Assembly (NCBI GenBank): GCA_028455995.1
Contig: JABELC010000004.1
Coordinates: 2,170,001 to 2,234,000 of the forward strand
Source: Scleromitrula shiraiana
Taxonomy: Eukaryota; Ascomycota; Leotiomycetes; Helotiales; Sclerotiniaceae
Length of the DNA: 64,000 bases
Reading direction: 5' to 3'
Shown here: positions 21,248 through 34,594 of the stretch, piece by piece
How positions within the stretch are numbered: the first letter of the stretch is position 1
How the letters are laid out: each line of letters opens with the position of its first letter
The notes under the pieces: generated by a model
Told to the model about the DNA's origin: nothing
What the model saw: only the letters and a program-made list of their open reading frames with translations
The model's database searches: none
Made by a program: the position numbers and the translations under genes

Positions 21248-24202
21248 ATGGACCAGTGGCAGAATTATTCTGATCCATCGGGTTCTGCAAGAAGGTACAA
21301 CGGAAACCCCCCACCAAGCAACCCCCAAATGACTAGAGATTATAATGGAAACCCTCAAGCCCAACCTCCCGCAGGTTTTACATTCGAACAATATCAAGGA
21401 GGTTTAGGTTCACATCCTCGATCTCTTACAACTTCACCTACCACTCCACAAATGAGGGACGGGAATGGAGATGTTGCTATGCAGGACTCCGGCGATTCTT
21501 ACAATATGAAATATCCTATGCGCCCTCATCATCAACAGCATTTATCAGGTAGTCGAGGAACATCTCATCATTCTCAGCAGGAGCCTTCTGCTGCAGCTCA
21601 AAGATATTCTCCCATGGAGACACTATCACCAATCTCGCCATATGGCACAACGCAGCAAAATTCGAACCAGTACATGCCACCTACAGCTAGTAATCGACAA
21701 TCCCCTTCGAAATCTATGTCGTTTTCTTCTCCAAACTCATACTATACCAGTCGTCAACAACTACCTCCAATTCAACCTTTCGCATCGAATTCCAATAATG
21801 AAGGATATCCGAGCTCCGCAACGGCACAGTTGAATGCGGTTTTTGGAACCGATCCAAAATCTCCTCGGCGACCGTTACCTCATTCATCGCAAGGGCCCCC
21901 AGGAAGAGGACCTGTTCCAGAATTTACGAAAGTACGTTCTATGGCTGAGTTACGACCAAAGATTAATGCGCAACCTGCATTTCGAAGAGCGAACCCAGAA
22001 GGTGGATTTATAAGTGTAAGTTCGATTGCAATGTCTAGTATATGAACAATTTCAGATGCTAACTTTTCGGGATACTAGCCGCTGCAAGCTCTCACAAGCC
22101 ATCTTCCTTCAACTTATCGAATATGCAATCCTAGTTTTAAATACGAGTCTTCACGAAATCCTCGGAGAGTGCTAACCAAGCCAAGCAAAGGTGTCAAGAA
22201 TGATGGGTTTGATAACGAGGACAGCGATTATATACTTTATGTCAATGATATTCTTGGGTCTGAGGACACCGGTCACAAGTATGGCTCAAGGTTCGATCAT
22301 CCCGAATCAGGAACACATAAAGCGCTAACATGCTCTAGAAACCGTTACCTTATCTTAGATGTTCTCGGTCAAGGTACCTTCGGACAAGTTGTTAAATGCC
22401 AGAACTTGAAGACTCAAGAGGTAGTTGCCGTGAAGGTGGTGAAGAACAGAACTGCATACTTCAACCAAAGCATGATGGAGGTCTCTGTTCTGGATTTGGT
22501 AAGCTCAATTCGTCATGTGGCTTCTCGCGCATTTGCTGACCCTGTATGTTTAGCTCAATACCAAACTCGATAAGAACGATGACCACCATCTCCTCCGATT
22601 AAAAGACACTTTTATCCACCGACAGCATCTGTGTTTGGTCTTTGAGTTGCTGAGTGTGAATTTGTACGAACTGATCAAACAGAACCAATTTAGAGGTCTA
22701 AGCACAACGCTTGTACGGGTTTTTGCACAGCAGTTACTCAATGGGCTGAGCTTGCTAAATAAAGCTCGATTGATTCATTGTGATCTAAAGCCAGAAAACA
22801 TTCTACTGAAAAATCTCGAGAGTCCGATCATTAAGATTATCGATTTTGGATCAGCTTGTGATGAACGCCAGACAGTCTACACATATATTCAATCTCGATT
22901 CTACAGATCCCCCGAAGTACTTCTCGGACTTCCATACTCGTCAGCGATTGACATGTGGTCATTGGGATGCATTGTTGTGGAGCTATTCTTGGGGCTTCCA
23001 TTATTTCCAGGATCTTCAGAGTATAACCAAGTTTCACGAATTGTGGAGATGCTTGGGAATCCACCAAATTGGATGCTTGAGATGGGAAAGCAATCTGGCG
23101 ACTTTTTCGAAAAGAGGCATGATGTAGATGATTATGGTAGAAGGACATACCATCTCAAATCAATGGAGCAGTATTCTCGTGAGCATGGATCAAAGGAACA
23201 ACCAAGCAAGAAGTACTTCCAAGCAACTACTCTCCCAGATATCATTCGCTCCTATGCGATGCCGCGAAAGAACATGAAACCTAGCGAGATTGAGCGAGGT
23301 ATGTTATCTATCTATCCTTATTGCACATTGACTAACTCGATTTAGAAATGAACAATCGAACTGCTTTTATTGATTTTGTCCGCGGATTGCTCAACATTAA
23401 CCCGTTAGAGCGATGGTCACCACAGCAGGCGAAGTTACATCCTTTCATTACACAACAAAAGTTCACAGGTCCTTTTGTCCCTCCGATGAACCTCAAATCG
23501 AGTGCTATCAACAGATCTCCTGCGCCTGGAACTACCCAACAACAACAAGCTGAAGCATTGAGCAAACAACGTGCTCAAGCAGCACAAGCCCAATCTCATC
23601 CTCAGCCCCATCCCCAGGCACATCCCACAGCTCAGTCGTCGTATGGTGCGGGTGTCCCCCTTGGCTCTTATTCTCAAGTGCCACAGAACCAAGGTCCGCC
23701 GATATACAACAACAACAACAATAGTAACATGTACACGCCAAACAACAATCATCAAGGTGCCCCTCCTCCCTATCCTACACAACAACAAAATGTATCATAT
23801 AATCAAATGGCCATGATGGGACAACCACCAGCACAGATGCCACCCGCACAGTATGGAGCTGGTCCTTCCCAACAGCCACAAAGTCTCTACCAACAAGCTA
23901 CCATGAGATCTGGACGACAACGTGCTTCAACGATGGAGGTACAACAGGGCGGTATACCTGTAACGATACAGCGTGTTGCAAGCCAACTTGATCCCAATCA
24001 ACCTATCCGCTTACAGCCAAGTCCCGCATACTATCCCCCACCCCCTGATGGAGTTCCTGATGGTAACCCAGGTAGTGCACGACGACGTGGTAGTAGAGCC
24101 GCTCAAGGTGGACAGGCTCCTGTCCGAAATCGAGATTTCATTCGAAACCTTGAAGATCGAACTCTTGAGGAAGGATTCATGGGTCAAAATCAATGGCATT
24201 GA
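21248..24202 (+). CDS. yak1: dual-specificity protein kinase YAK1 (DYRK family)
   Basis: YAK1 is a stress- and nutrient-responsive DYRK kinase that acts antagonistically to PKA/TOR growth signalling in fungi. Exons 21248-22015, 22079-22498, 22554-23298 and 23346-24202 sum to 2790 bases (929 residues). The N-terminal 300 residues are Gln/Ser/Pro-rich and disordered. The catalytic domain starts near residue 330: glycine loop GQGTFGQVVKC, lysine in VVAVKVVKN, catalytic loop HCDLKPENILLKN, DFGSACDE and the activation-loop YTYIQSRFYRSPEVLLG with the DYRK Y-x-Y autophosphorylation site. The C-terminal third is Gln/Pro-rich, with AQAQSHPQPHPQAHP-type runs. The short CMGC insert with SMEQYSREHGSKEQPSKKYF is typical of YAK1. 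All introns are GT-AG. The identity is secure. Confidence 0.95.
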
Positions 24203-25959
24203 GCTTTTTGGGTTAGGAAAGGTATAAAAATAAAAGGCTGGCCACGATTAAATCGCTCCAAATAGTACAATTTTAGCAACACTATCAAATCTTACAAGCT
24301 TTGAGTTGCTACTGTTCTGTTCTTGTTCTTCTCCAAATGCGCTACATCAATCGTGGCGTGTTATCATACCTAGGGATTGGGAAATTGAATCATGATACCC
24401 ATTGAGCGGGACTTTCTTTGTTTCTTCGCCATATACTATAAGGAGAGGGTTTAGATTTCTACGATAGTCACGAGTTCTGATGGAGTCACGAGTTCTGATG
24501 GGACGAATAATGGAGGGGAAAAGGAAAAAGGAAAAAGGGGAAGTGGGATTAAATGAAATGGAATGTGTGAATGGGCAAAGTTGTTTGTAAGCTGTAACAT
24601 TCGAGGACGATGGGATCCTCTGGGGAAGAAGTGGGGCGGGGTGAGCATAAGGAGACGCGAGGGAGAATAGGAGCGTGGGGCTTATCGGATCGAAATTTTA
24701 TTAGCCATGTTTTCTTTTTAACTTTTGCTTGCTATCAGCCAGAAAGGAGGGGGGTTAGGGAGGCAGGGAGGGAAGAAGGCAAGAAGGGAGTTGACTATGT
24801 TCAATTCGTGTAATCTATTAGTTTACTTGCATGCATGGATGGAATACTTTTTTTTTCCCTCTTCTGATTTCTGATTTTTACACAGGCAGGTGGGGTTTGT
24901 TTCAATGGTTTGGAATGAATTGAAATGAATTGGGAAAGTAAAATTTTGATCGTATAGTACGGATTCGTAGAGAGTAGGAGAGAGTAAGTGGGTAAGCAAG
25001 TAAACAGACAGACGAACAGACAGACAGACAGACAGACAGATATCGGGTAAAGAAAATAGGAGTGCTGTGTGCATGCGTGTGCTTAAATTGCTTTTCTTCT
25101 TTTGTGGTGTTTGTGTATATGTGTGTGTGTATGCGTATGTGATGAACAAGGCTAGAGATCAATATATACATACATCATTTCCTACCTTTCTTCTTCCCCT
25201 TTCCTCCTTCTCTTCCTCTCTTATTATGTACTCCATAATTCCTCTCCATCAATCTCCTTCCCTCCTATCCACTCACATACTATCCCCTCCCATCTTTATA
25301 GCGAATCCGAGGGAGTCCCTCTATTCGATATATCCCTATTAGATATCCAATCTCTTTGTATCTATCTATCTATCTATCTATCTATATCCAAAGCCATCCA
25401 TCCATCCATCCATCCATCCATCCATCTTATCAAACCCACTATAATCAAAAATCCAAACAAACCACCGACTGACTAGAATGTATATACGATTACAACAGCT
25501 ATAAATGTGGAGGATGATGGCATTTACACGTATCCGATGCATGGACGGACATATATATGACTGACTGACGTTTTAGTGTTGGAAACGTATGGAGCTGATG
25601 ATGGTGCTTTACGTTGGGTATACTTCGTCTTTCTATGTGTAGTGGTCGATACGCAGAATACAGTACCATACAGTACAGTACCATACGCTTCATTAATGAA
25701 CGATATCTCTCACGGATTGTTTTTGCTTTCTTTGAGTTTTATTTATGTGCGCTGGTAAGTAAACACATGTATGGATGTATGGATGGATGGATGGATGGAT
25801 GGATGGATGGATGGATATATACATATACCAACCAAATCCTCCCATCCTATTCTACTCATCTCGCTGAACCCAAACCGCATCCAACAGCAATATCCCAAAG
25901 ACGCCACCCAAGTATAAAAACCAGAGAACCCCCACGCTCGCGCCCACCACCCCATCCGT
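24203..25959. other. 1.75 kb spacer, convergent 3' regions with microsatellites
   Basis: Lies between the YAK1 and GT8 3' ends. It contains a G/A-rich stretch (24740-24790), GACA tetramers (25007-25040), TCTA and CCAT tetramers (25361-25424) and a GGAT array (25774-25816). Open frames here are repeat translations. I see no gene. Confidence 0.45.
25774..25816. repeat. GGAT tetranucleotide microsatellite
   Basis: About ten GGAT/GGATG units lie just downstream of the GT8 gene. CCAT arrays at 25395-25424 and 29128-29155 are the complementary motif. Confidence 0.85.
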
Positions 25960-27611
25960 TCATCTCGATACATTCCCCTCTCCCTGCCAGGCCGGAAATC
26001 TCCCAAATATCCCCCGCAAAGCCCCCCAGACCCCAACTGACCGATCAACAACCATCCTGCCAATCTTCCTCGCGCCGCCCTGCTCCTTAGCCTCGCCAAT
26101 CGCGTGGGCTTTTTCAAGACAATCTGTATTACATGTTGCTGAGCACCCGACTGCTATTGATGGTTGTTGCGTTGTATTGTTAGCGTTATTATCATGTTGA
26201 TATTGATGTTGATGTTGATCTGACGTGGGCGGATAACCCATCGATAGAAAAGAACTAGATAGGGATGAGGATATGTTTTCGGAGAAGGGGGGAAATGGTT
26301 CTTTTTCCTCTTCTTGTTTTCGTTCTTGCACAATATTGCCGTTATTGTGATTGTTATCATCATCAACATCATCATCCTTCCCAATTAATCCCCGCATAAG
26401 ATTTACAACGCCAGTATTCCCCTCTTCCTCTCGTTCCAGCTCCCACTTATGGTATTCCTCCCACCACCAACTGTGCGTTACGTGATCGAGACCGGGGTTG
26501 CGGGGGGGAGCTTCATAGGGATTGATGCGGCGGTTCCAGGGTTTATCGACGATGTAGTGGAGGGAGCGGACTTCTTTGTCTCGCCACTGTTTGTTTGTTA
26601 ATTTTCTTGTTGTGGAATGAATGTTTGGAGGGAGAGGAAGAGTGAAGGCTTGACTTACCATTTCGGGATGCCAGTATCGCCAGGTTTTTAGGGCGTTCCA
26701 TTGCCAACCTACGCTGATCCAGCGGTCTCTCCACCACTCGGTGAGGAAATCTTGGTCGGGGAATTGGTAGGTGTCTAGTGCTTCCTGGTTCTCGTGAATG
26801 AATCTCCACATGTCTTCCCACTAGAACATTGATGAGTTAGTAGTTGCATGAGATGCATCTCTTTCAAGAAAAAATATTCTAGCTTGACACTCTGTAGAAA
26901 GATATAATGTATGATATACGTATAGGAAGCTGAATCCGAGAAAATCAGAATCCCAGAATAGAAAATACTCACAGTCTCCTCACTCGGCTCAAACACAAAC
27001 AAACCACTATTCAACAAAGTATGCGTTCTCAACCCCGTTCCATGCAACGGAACAGCACCCGGTACAGTCAACGCAGTAGGATGTTGCAACCCAGTGTAGA
27101 CGCAATTCTCCTTCGTCCAATCCTTCGGCGCCCAGCCGTCACCATCAAGATTACAAACACAAACATGATTAGCAGCCAACCTCTTCCCCAGCTCTCCCTC
27201 CCCCGGGCCCTTCAAATCCACCTCAAAAATCGGATCCATATTATTAAAAATAAGCATATCTGCATCCAAGAAACAGATCCTCTCCCAGCCATCGCGCCAG
27301 AGATCAAAGACGCCGAGTTTCGTCCATGTGTCTTTGAATCGCGCGGCAACGCCTGTTCCGGAGCTGATGTTTAGCAAGGGAACGGGTTTGAGGATGATGT
27401 TCGAGAGACGGGCTTCGCTTTCCAGGGATCTGGTGTACGAGATTGATGGGGAATTGGCATAGAGGAGGATGAGGGGATAGATGGAGTTGTGTTTGTGGAG
27501 GGAGTGGGCGAGGAGAATGGCGCCGGGGAGATAGCCGGGGTTTGTTATGAGGGTTGCGTAGGCGTATTTGCGTGTTGATTGAGGATTTTTGGAGACTTCC
27601 ATTTTGGGCAT
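25960..27611 (-). CDS. glycosyltransferase family 8 protein (glycogenin/galactinol synthase-like)
   Basis: Probable retaining glycosyltransferase using a nucleotide sugar; acceptor unknown. Exons 27611-26973, 26820-26659 and 26586-25960 join in frame to 475 residues. The GT8 domain begins at once: KYAYATLITNPGYLPGAILL. It carries the metal-binding DxD in ICFLDADMLIFNNMD, LLNSGLFVFEPS, and later FPDQDFLTEWWRDRW, with HYIVDKPWNR corresponding to the family HY..KPW motif. After the domain comes an Asp/Asn/His-rich linker, then a cysteine cluster (VGCSATCNTDCLEKA) near the C-terminus. No signal peptide is seen with the start chosen (MPKMEVSKNPQ); the frame is open further upstream to 27794, but that part looks like translated leader. 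True glycogenin is less likely because its C-terminal glycogen-synthase-binding motif was not seen. Confidence 0.85.
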
Positions 27612-29813
27612 TGGGCTGATATATAATGAAATGAATGGATATGAATATGTATTGGTGATATCAATAAGATAGTGTAAACCAAACGAAACGAGTGAAAAAT
27701 ATTGTCTTTGATGGGAATAAACAATATGGGTTTGAATATGTAAAAGGTAGAAAGGAGAAAGAAGATGAAGATGGAAATGTATATCAGTAGACACGAGAAA
27801 AGAAAGTTTATATAGAAACCCTATATCGATTGGTAGTGACGGGTTGTCTTACCATATTAGATTGAGGCGCTTTTGGAAAGAATCGACGACATCATGAGTT
27901 TTTGAAGTTAATTCTTTACTTTCGCACCTAGATATTTACCTATATATTTACCTATCGAGTTCATGAATAAACACATGCCTGAATCTTGGAATAGAAGATT
28001 GTAAGATGTAGATGTAGATGTAGATGTAGATGCTGGAGATACACCAGCTATAAAGAAAGCCATTTGGTTAATTATTTGAATTGAACTGTTTGGATGAAGA
28101 CTTGCTAAAATCTACTCCAGCGGTCGAATCTTTGAATTTTAAGTTTGAGGCTTCCCGAGATCATTTGTTAAGGACGGGACGGGTTATTGTCTGCTCGTTA
28201 ATGACTAATAACTACCTTTAGAGTGAAAATTAAAGATTCTTAATAACCATCAGTATCTATGTATTTATTTATTTATCTATTTATCTATCTATAAAATCAC
28301 AATTTGTATTACCTTTCTTCCAACATCAATTAGATTCTTTATACGGAATATACTATTCAATTGTTACTCGAGTATATAACAAGTATCGCTTAACAGTCGA
28401 CTATTTTTCTCTCCAAGCTCTCCTCTGCTTCTCTTCCCCCCCCCTTTTCCACCTTTTCTTCTTCCTCCTTCACCATCTTTCCTTTCCCCTTTATTATCAT
28501 CCCTCCTCTTCTCTCTTCCCTCCTTTCTCATCTCGCCCATTCATTCATTCCCCATCCATTATCCTCAAACTGGCCCCTGTTATTTTTCAAAATAGACTCT
28601 AAACATTCAATCCCGATCAGTCAAGCAAGTTAGAATCACAGATACATACACACACACACACACGCACACACATATATATAAGACTTTGCTTTCATTATAA
28701 ACTTATTTCTTTCTTTCTTTCTTTATTTTTTTCCTTCCTTCATTCTCCCCACCCCTACTCCAATCGACCAATCCTTACTCCACCAAACTCAACACCCTAT
28801 CTCAACCGACATATAATCACACTCAATAGCGCAACAGCAGTACCCTCCAACACAAATACAATACAATCATCCAACTATCCACCCACTCAGCATCGATCAA
28901 ATATCAAGAACCATGCATCGCATCCAACATACAAGTATATATTATATATATTCGTATGCAAGTAAATAAGTAAGTAAGTAAGTAAGTACAAAAGACCAGT
29001 CCATCCATCCCATCCATTCATCCACGATTTTCCCATCCCATCCCATCCCATCCTATCCCATCCCATCCCATCCCTATCACCCCAGCTCCAGAAACCAAAA
29101 TGCCTGGAATTAAAAATTTTGTATATATCCATCCATCCATCCATCCATCCATGCTTTCATTCATCCCACCACCAATCCATAAAGAACCCCTCCCTCTCCC
29201 CGTTCCCTCCCTATCCTACCATAACCCATCCATCCACCCGTCCACCCGTCCGCCCGTCCATAAAAGAAAAGGAAACCACGCACACCCACACACACGAGGA
29301 AATGAAAGTTCATTAAATATCGAGGTAATAACAAAGCAAGAGGCAAAAAAACAAAAGAAACCAAGCTAGGAAAGAAATATAACGAGAACCTTAATTACAT
29401 GATATTAATATAATCCAGATCTCATTATGGTAGAATTGCGAATGTGTAGTAATAGTAGTAGAAGTAGAAGAAGAATAGGTATTCATTATATCTTTCTTTA
29501 CCAAAGAATTCGTTTGAACCCGCAACAAGCGGGAAAATGTTTAAACCCCGACTGTAATTATAGTATTGCCCAAGCAGAAGAAGAAGAAGAAGAAGAGCAG
29601 AACGAAGAGTAGTAGTAGTAGTAGTAGTGACGCAGAAGAAGAGGACATAAGAAGAGGGAAGACACCATCAACTGCAATAATTCGAACGCATATATGTTAA
29701 GCTAGCTCAAGCAAAACTTGAATAGAATAGAATTGAATTGAATAGAATATAATAGAATTGGGTGTATAAATAAAAAGGGTAATAAAAGTGTTTCTTCAAA
29801 TCAAAATCTTAAA
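27612..29813. other. 2.2 kb spacer with pyrimidine tracts and microsatellites
   Basis: The left part is the GT8 promoter. From about 28420 the plus strand is strongly pyrimidine-rich, followed by CA (28651-28676), TAAG (28956-28987), CCCAT (29030-29075), CCAT (29128-29155) and GAA/GTA tracts (29570-29630). A short perfect hairpin (CCCGC, 5-base loop, GCGGG) sits at 29519-29533. No gene can be supported. Confidence 0.45.
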
Positions 29814-31258
29814 TTAAGAATGAAAAAGATCCCAAGCCCGATCACAAAGACGCATGAATTCCTCCTTCTTCTTCTGCGTCGTCATCGGACTATCTCTTCC
29901 CTCCCCAAAAGGTCCAGTACGTCTAGTAGGCGCCGGACCATTTCCAAGCGGAGGACTTGCTCCCTCTTCATATTCTGCTCTGGGTCTTCTTCTACTGCTA
30001 CCACTACTTCGTCCTGCTTCTGGTGGAGCAGCTGCTCCTCGTGAGTTTACGTTGGATGGTGATGGGGGTGTGGGAGGTTGTTGATGACCTCCGTAATGTA
30101 CGAGCTTAGGAAGTAACTCGGGACGACCGCCAGAAAGATCAGCTTGTGCTTCTTCAGCCGAGCGATATTCTCGTGAACGTTGTGGTCCAGCTGAAGCTGG
30201 TGGTTGTGGAACATGGCCTGGAGATGGAAATCCAGGCCTCGAATTCGACCGCGATGAATTGGAATTTGAGTTCGAATTTGGGTAGAATGATGTTCTTGGA
30301 GCTTCGCGATGCGCACCTAGACCCTCTGCTGCAAAAACATCAGAAATAGGTGGTAATCTATTTGCTGTTTGTGTTGCAGGTACGTGATGAATATGAGAAG
30401 TATTTGAAAGATTCGAAGGTTGATTTGCGACATGTCGAGTAAGAGGGTGTGGCTGATGTCTACCAGTGAAACTTTGATTTAGTGGAGCGGATTGAATAAC
30501 TCTCTCATTTGCGAATTGTTCGTGGGACGGTGCAACAATACTTAATCCAGGCGGCGCTTTTCTCCTCGATGTTCCAGGAGTCTTCATTGGGAGGCCACTC
30601 AATTCTCGCTCTTTTGCACTTTCCATGGGCGCATCGCCAGGTTTAGCTGTTTGTTGTAACCGCGATACAATTATATGCCTTTGCTGATCACGAACGCAAA
30701 TACTTCGTTGTAATTGTTCCAGCATTGTTGGATCTTGTGTGACGAAACCAGGAGAGAGACAAGCCAATCCAACGTCTTGAATACCCAATCCACCACTTTC
30801 AGCACCTCTCGATGTCAATTGACTAGCTGATGGTCTTCCAGTACCAGGGTTAGCACTTGAGGTATTTTTGGTAAGATCAAGCTTTCGCGGTCTGTGACGA
30901 GAAGAGGTTTGGATTTCCGGCGAGGAAGGTTCCTTCTTCACAATTATTTTAGGTGGTGCTCCATTTCGAGATCTATAAAAATTGTCAAGTTAGTACAATT
31001 ATTTCTCGAATAAAATTATAAAATGTAAACATGATATATGAATTTAACATACGAATTTGGAGAAGTTTTCGCTGCTGGTGTAGATTTTGGACTTCCACTC
31101 CCTGTACGTTGTGCCGCTGTCGATACAACATACGGGGTGGCCGAGGCAGGTGTTCTTTGCGCTGGTGGGGAATTGGAAGGTTTTGAAGGCGCAATATCAA
31201 CATATGATGATCTATCGTGAGGAACAGGCGAAGGAGCCATTGCAATAGCTGTACTCAT
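29814..31258 (-). CDS. disordered Ser/Pro-rich protein of unknown function (454 aa)
   Basis: I do not recognise this protein. Two exons (31258-31053 and 30972-29814) with a GTATGT...TAG intron join in frame to 454 residues. The sequence is rich in Pro, Ser, Gln, Asn and Arg, with several S/T-P sites (SPEIQTSSR, MKTPGTSRRK, SPSNVNSRG, RDSPMTTQ) that could be CDK/MAPK targets. One ordered-looking block, VGLACLSPGFVTQDPTMLEQ followed by LQRSICVRDQQRHIIVSRLQ, is probably helical. The extreme C-terminus (KKKEEFMRLCDRAWDLFHS) looks like an amphipathic docking helix. The overall design resembles small transcriptional co-regulators, but that is inference. A long 6.3 kb upstream region follows. Confidence 0.75.
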
Positions 31259-31878
31259 TTTGAACCCCTCAAAATTATAAAAATATATGTTTTGAAGCAA
31301 TTGAGTTTTCTTTTTAAAGGGAGAAAGAATTAAAACAATTGAGGGTATTGAAGTGAAGGTATTGAAAGTATTGAAGGTATCGAATTTGTTGATGTGTGGG
31401 ATGGTTGGTCAAAGTGAAACTTGTGGTTGTCTGGAAAATCAAATAAAATAATAAATGATGGAGCTATCTCGCTTCCTTCGTCTCCAAACAGTTTCTAGTC
31501 CAGTAATAAGTCGTAAAACCTTCCTTCTTTCCGCTCCGGCTATGAGGTGAGGGTGAGGTGTATGAGGGTGAAGTGTATGAGGTGTATGAGGTGTATGAGG
31601 TGTGTATGAAAGGTGCAATGCAATGCTGTACAGTAAAAAAAAGTAAAGTATTTTATCTTTTACTTTCTCTGTCTCTTCCTTTTTTTAATTGTTCCCGTTT
31701 CCCGATGGCTTGCTTGTTGTTTGCCCTCTTTGCTCTCTTTGCTCCCGTCTCTCTATCTCTCTGTATCTCTCTATATCTCTATGCAGTCAAATTACGAAAG
31801 GTAATCGGTTTCGTGCATCCGTTCCGCCCGTCAATGTAAGAAGTATCCGTAGATAAATGTAAATAGATGTATGTGAAG

Positions 31879-31926
31879 GTAAATGTAAATGTAAATGTAA
31901 ATGTAAATGTAAATGTAAATGTAAAT
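31879..31926. repeat. hexamer repeat (GTAAAT)
   Basis: About eight perfect copies in tandem, degenerating to ATAAAC/ATAAAT on the right. Confidence 0.85.
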
Positions 31927-32703
31927 ATAAACATAAATATAAATATAAATACCCAACCAAATTCACTATGTTTGAAATTTGATTTATTTATTACACTTTT
32001 CTTATTTCGTGTATGTAGGAGCTTTTTGTAGATACCATCAAACCAGAATAAACTGTTCGTCGATTTATTTCGTTCTTATTGTTGATAGCGTGTGTTCTGT
32101 TACTTATGTACGTAGATGTTGCTGAGCTACGTACATATACTTATTATAATCTCGAGATAATACGTGGGAAGAAAGTACTTCGTATACGTAAGTATTAATA
32201 ATGTGGTAATGGTGGTTGAGTAATTGGGTGGTAGTTGTTGATATAGTTGATAAGTTGATAGGTTGATAGGTTGATAGCCCAGTCTCTCTGCTTTCTTCTT
32301 CTTTTTCCAACGTGGACTTCTTCGATGTAGTTTCTATATCTTTAACTTTGAAGGAATGAATAATAGGAAGGAATCCAATATAAAAGAGAAGAGGTAGGCT
32401 AAGTTTTAGGATACGAGAGAGGGGTTCTGCGTCATTAAGAAAAAAAAAAGTTACAACACAAAAGTAGGCCGCAGTCTTTTTTGGTCTTTTTTTTTTTTTT
32501 TTTTCTGGTTTTGTTTTAGAAAGGGAAGAAAAGAGGACCAGGACCTTTCAATAGGATTTTTTTTATTTTGGTGGCGGTGAGGTTTTATAAATCGAGGCTT
32601 TTCTCAGGCTTCGAAGGTATCGAAGGATGTTTAAGTGTGTTTCAGAATATTCGTATAAAAAGTTTAGCTGATAAGTTGTTTGATACTATCATTTCCCTGG
32701 GCA

Positions 32704-32748
32704 AGTAAAGTAAAGTAAAGTAAAGTAAAGTAAAGTAAAGTAAAGTAA
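32704..32748. repeat. pentamer repeat (TAAAG)
   Basis: Eight to nine perfect copies of the 5-base unit, followed by CATAAT repeats. Confidence 0.85.
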
Positions 32749-33425
32749 TCATAATCATAATCATAACCATAATCATAACTAAAAATCATCAGAGTTTTAG
32801 TGAGTTTTAGTTCCGACGATTAACTAACTAGCTGGAGCCCCCCCCTGGGCAGTTAAGAACTAATAATAAAAACTAAATAATAACTATAACTAACTTATAA
32901 CTGTTATATTCACCTAGGAGCTTTATTTTACTTTTATTATTAGGTACAGTATATAGTAGTCTCCAGGTTTTATTACCCTTTTCTACTCAACTCATTAGAT
33001 GTGCTTTCTACGCTTTCTACGCTTTCTACGCTTGCTACACTTGCTATTAGTTTCCGTTGCGTTGTACTTAGATAAAGTTCTTGTACCTGCAGATAATAAT
33101 AAAGTTAACTAGGCGCAAATTAATTATACTAATAAAATCTCTCCATATTAATTAAAAGAAAAAAAAAAACCAAACTCGTGGATACAAGTAATGTATCAAA
33201 ATTGAAGAGAATCAAAATATAATTGTCTATAAATGGAAAGAAAATGAACAAAATGAGAAAATTCGTGCATCTTTTTTAGTACAAGTTTCTCTAACTTAAA
33301 CTTAAACTTGTCGATCAATTTGATTTCTAAAACAGGCCCCATCTCCATCAATTTCCAATCTAACACAATGTTTGAACCTCTTTTTTTTTTTCTTCTAAGC
33401 TTATAAGTTAGTTTAACGTGGGCCC

Positions 33426-33447
33426 TCATTCCCTTTCCTGGGAAGGG
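33426..33447 (+). repeat. left arm of a 22-bp inverted repeat
   Basis: The 22 bases TCATTCCCTTTCCTGGGAAGGG-like at this site match the reverse complement of 34595-34616 at 21 of 22 positions. The core is itself nearly palindromic. Confidence 0.6.
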
Positions 33448-34594
33448 AACAAGGATACGGAAAGTAGGGTTCGTTGGATGACCACCCCTGGGTTTTCTTA
33501 TCCTGTTCATCCATAGACATGGTTTAATTTGGTTGTAACTTGTGTGTAAAGAGTAGATGCAAGACGGATTCTCCGTTTCCAGTTAAAAAAGTGAATGGGA
33601 ATGGGAATGGGAATGAGAATGAGAATGAGAATGAGAATGAAATAGAAGAGAAGCATGTTTGAGATGTTCAACTCCCGTTATAGATATAAGAGGGAGGAAA
33701 TATATTTACAGTACTACAGGACGAATACTATTGTAAGATCTTATTATTATGTTCAATACCCACCCATTGTTGGAAGGAATCTCAGACAGACCATTCATTA
33801 GAAGTCAATGCGCTCGTTACCAACAAACGAACGAACGGGCTTTCCGATTCCTACTCTATTGTAACAAGATACATAGCGCGACAATAGATGTTTTAATCAA
33901 AATCCATCCGATAAAGATGAACAGACAAGATGGGCCGGGAATCTTTGCCATGTTGATATTGATATTGATATTGATACTGTACAAAGTCGAGAGCACTAAA
34001 GTTATGAAAAATGGAGGGGAAGGAGATATGGATCGTCATGATCGAGAGAGACTTAGAGTTAGATGTTCTTCGGGAATAACTACGCCTCCTTTTCATCAAA
34101 CTGTTCATCTATAAGGCTATCCATAGAAAGTTCACATATAGAGATAGACATCTCAATCTAATCTCTATCCAGAACATGAAATACATCTCGAAATAGGTTC
34201 AAAGTTCTTACGGTATTTACTTACACTGTAAGTACTTCGTAGGGATTAAGGATTCAAAAGGCGATTAATCAACTCCCCCATCATTCATCATTCATCAATA
34301 TGAGATATGTTTGTCTGATGTTTTTTGATTTTTCTTTCATAAGCATAAAGATAAGGATCAAATGCAATGCCTTGAAGATCTCAAATTAGGGATGGGACGA
34401 GTATGAAGGATGGGATTGCATATGTCTATATGTTAGTCGAGGTACTGATTGTACAATGCTCTATTATTATTTAATTATGCTGGCTGCCTACGATAGATGG
34501 AATATCAGCATAGACTCACTCACACACTGTATCTCAAAACCATATCTTCACTCATGCATATCATACTATAAATTACAGAGTATGTAATAAGTAG

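Noticed and set aside
27612..27794. upstream extension of the GT8 frame to an earlier ATG
   Set aside because: The extra residues look like translated leader and precede the point where the family starts; MPKMEVSKNP is a better start.
29100..29369. plus-strand frames with HPSIHPSIHPS repeats
   Set aside because: They are translations of CCAT microsatellites.
29505..29550. tRNA-like B box (minus strand GGTTCAAAC) near a GC hairpin
   Set aside because: No acceptor stem, A box or anticodon arm can be drawn at tRNA spacing.
33749..34114. 121-codon plus-strand frame in the gene desert
   Set aside because: Composition is unlike the neighbouring genes, it contains an ILILILIL run from a GATATT repeat, and there is no recognisable motif or intron structure.
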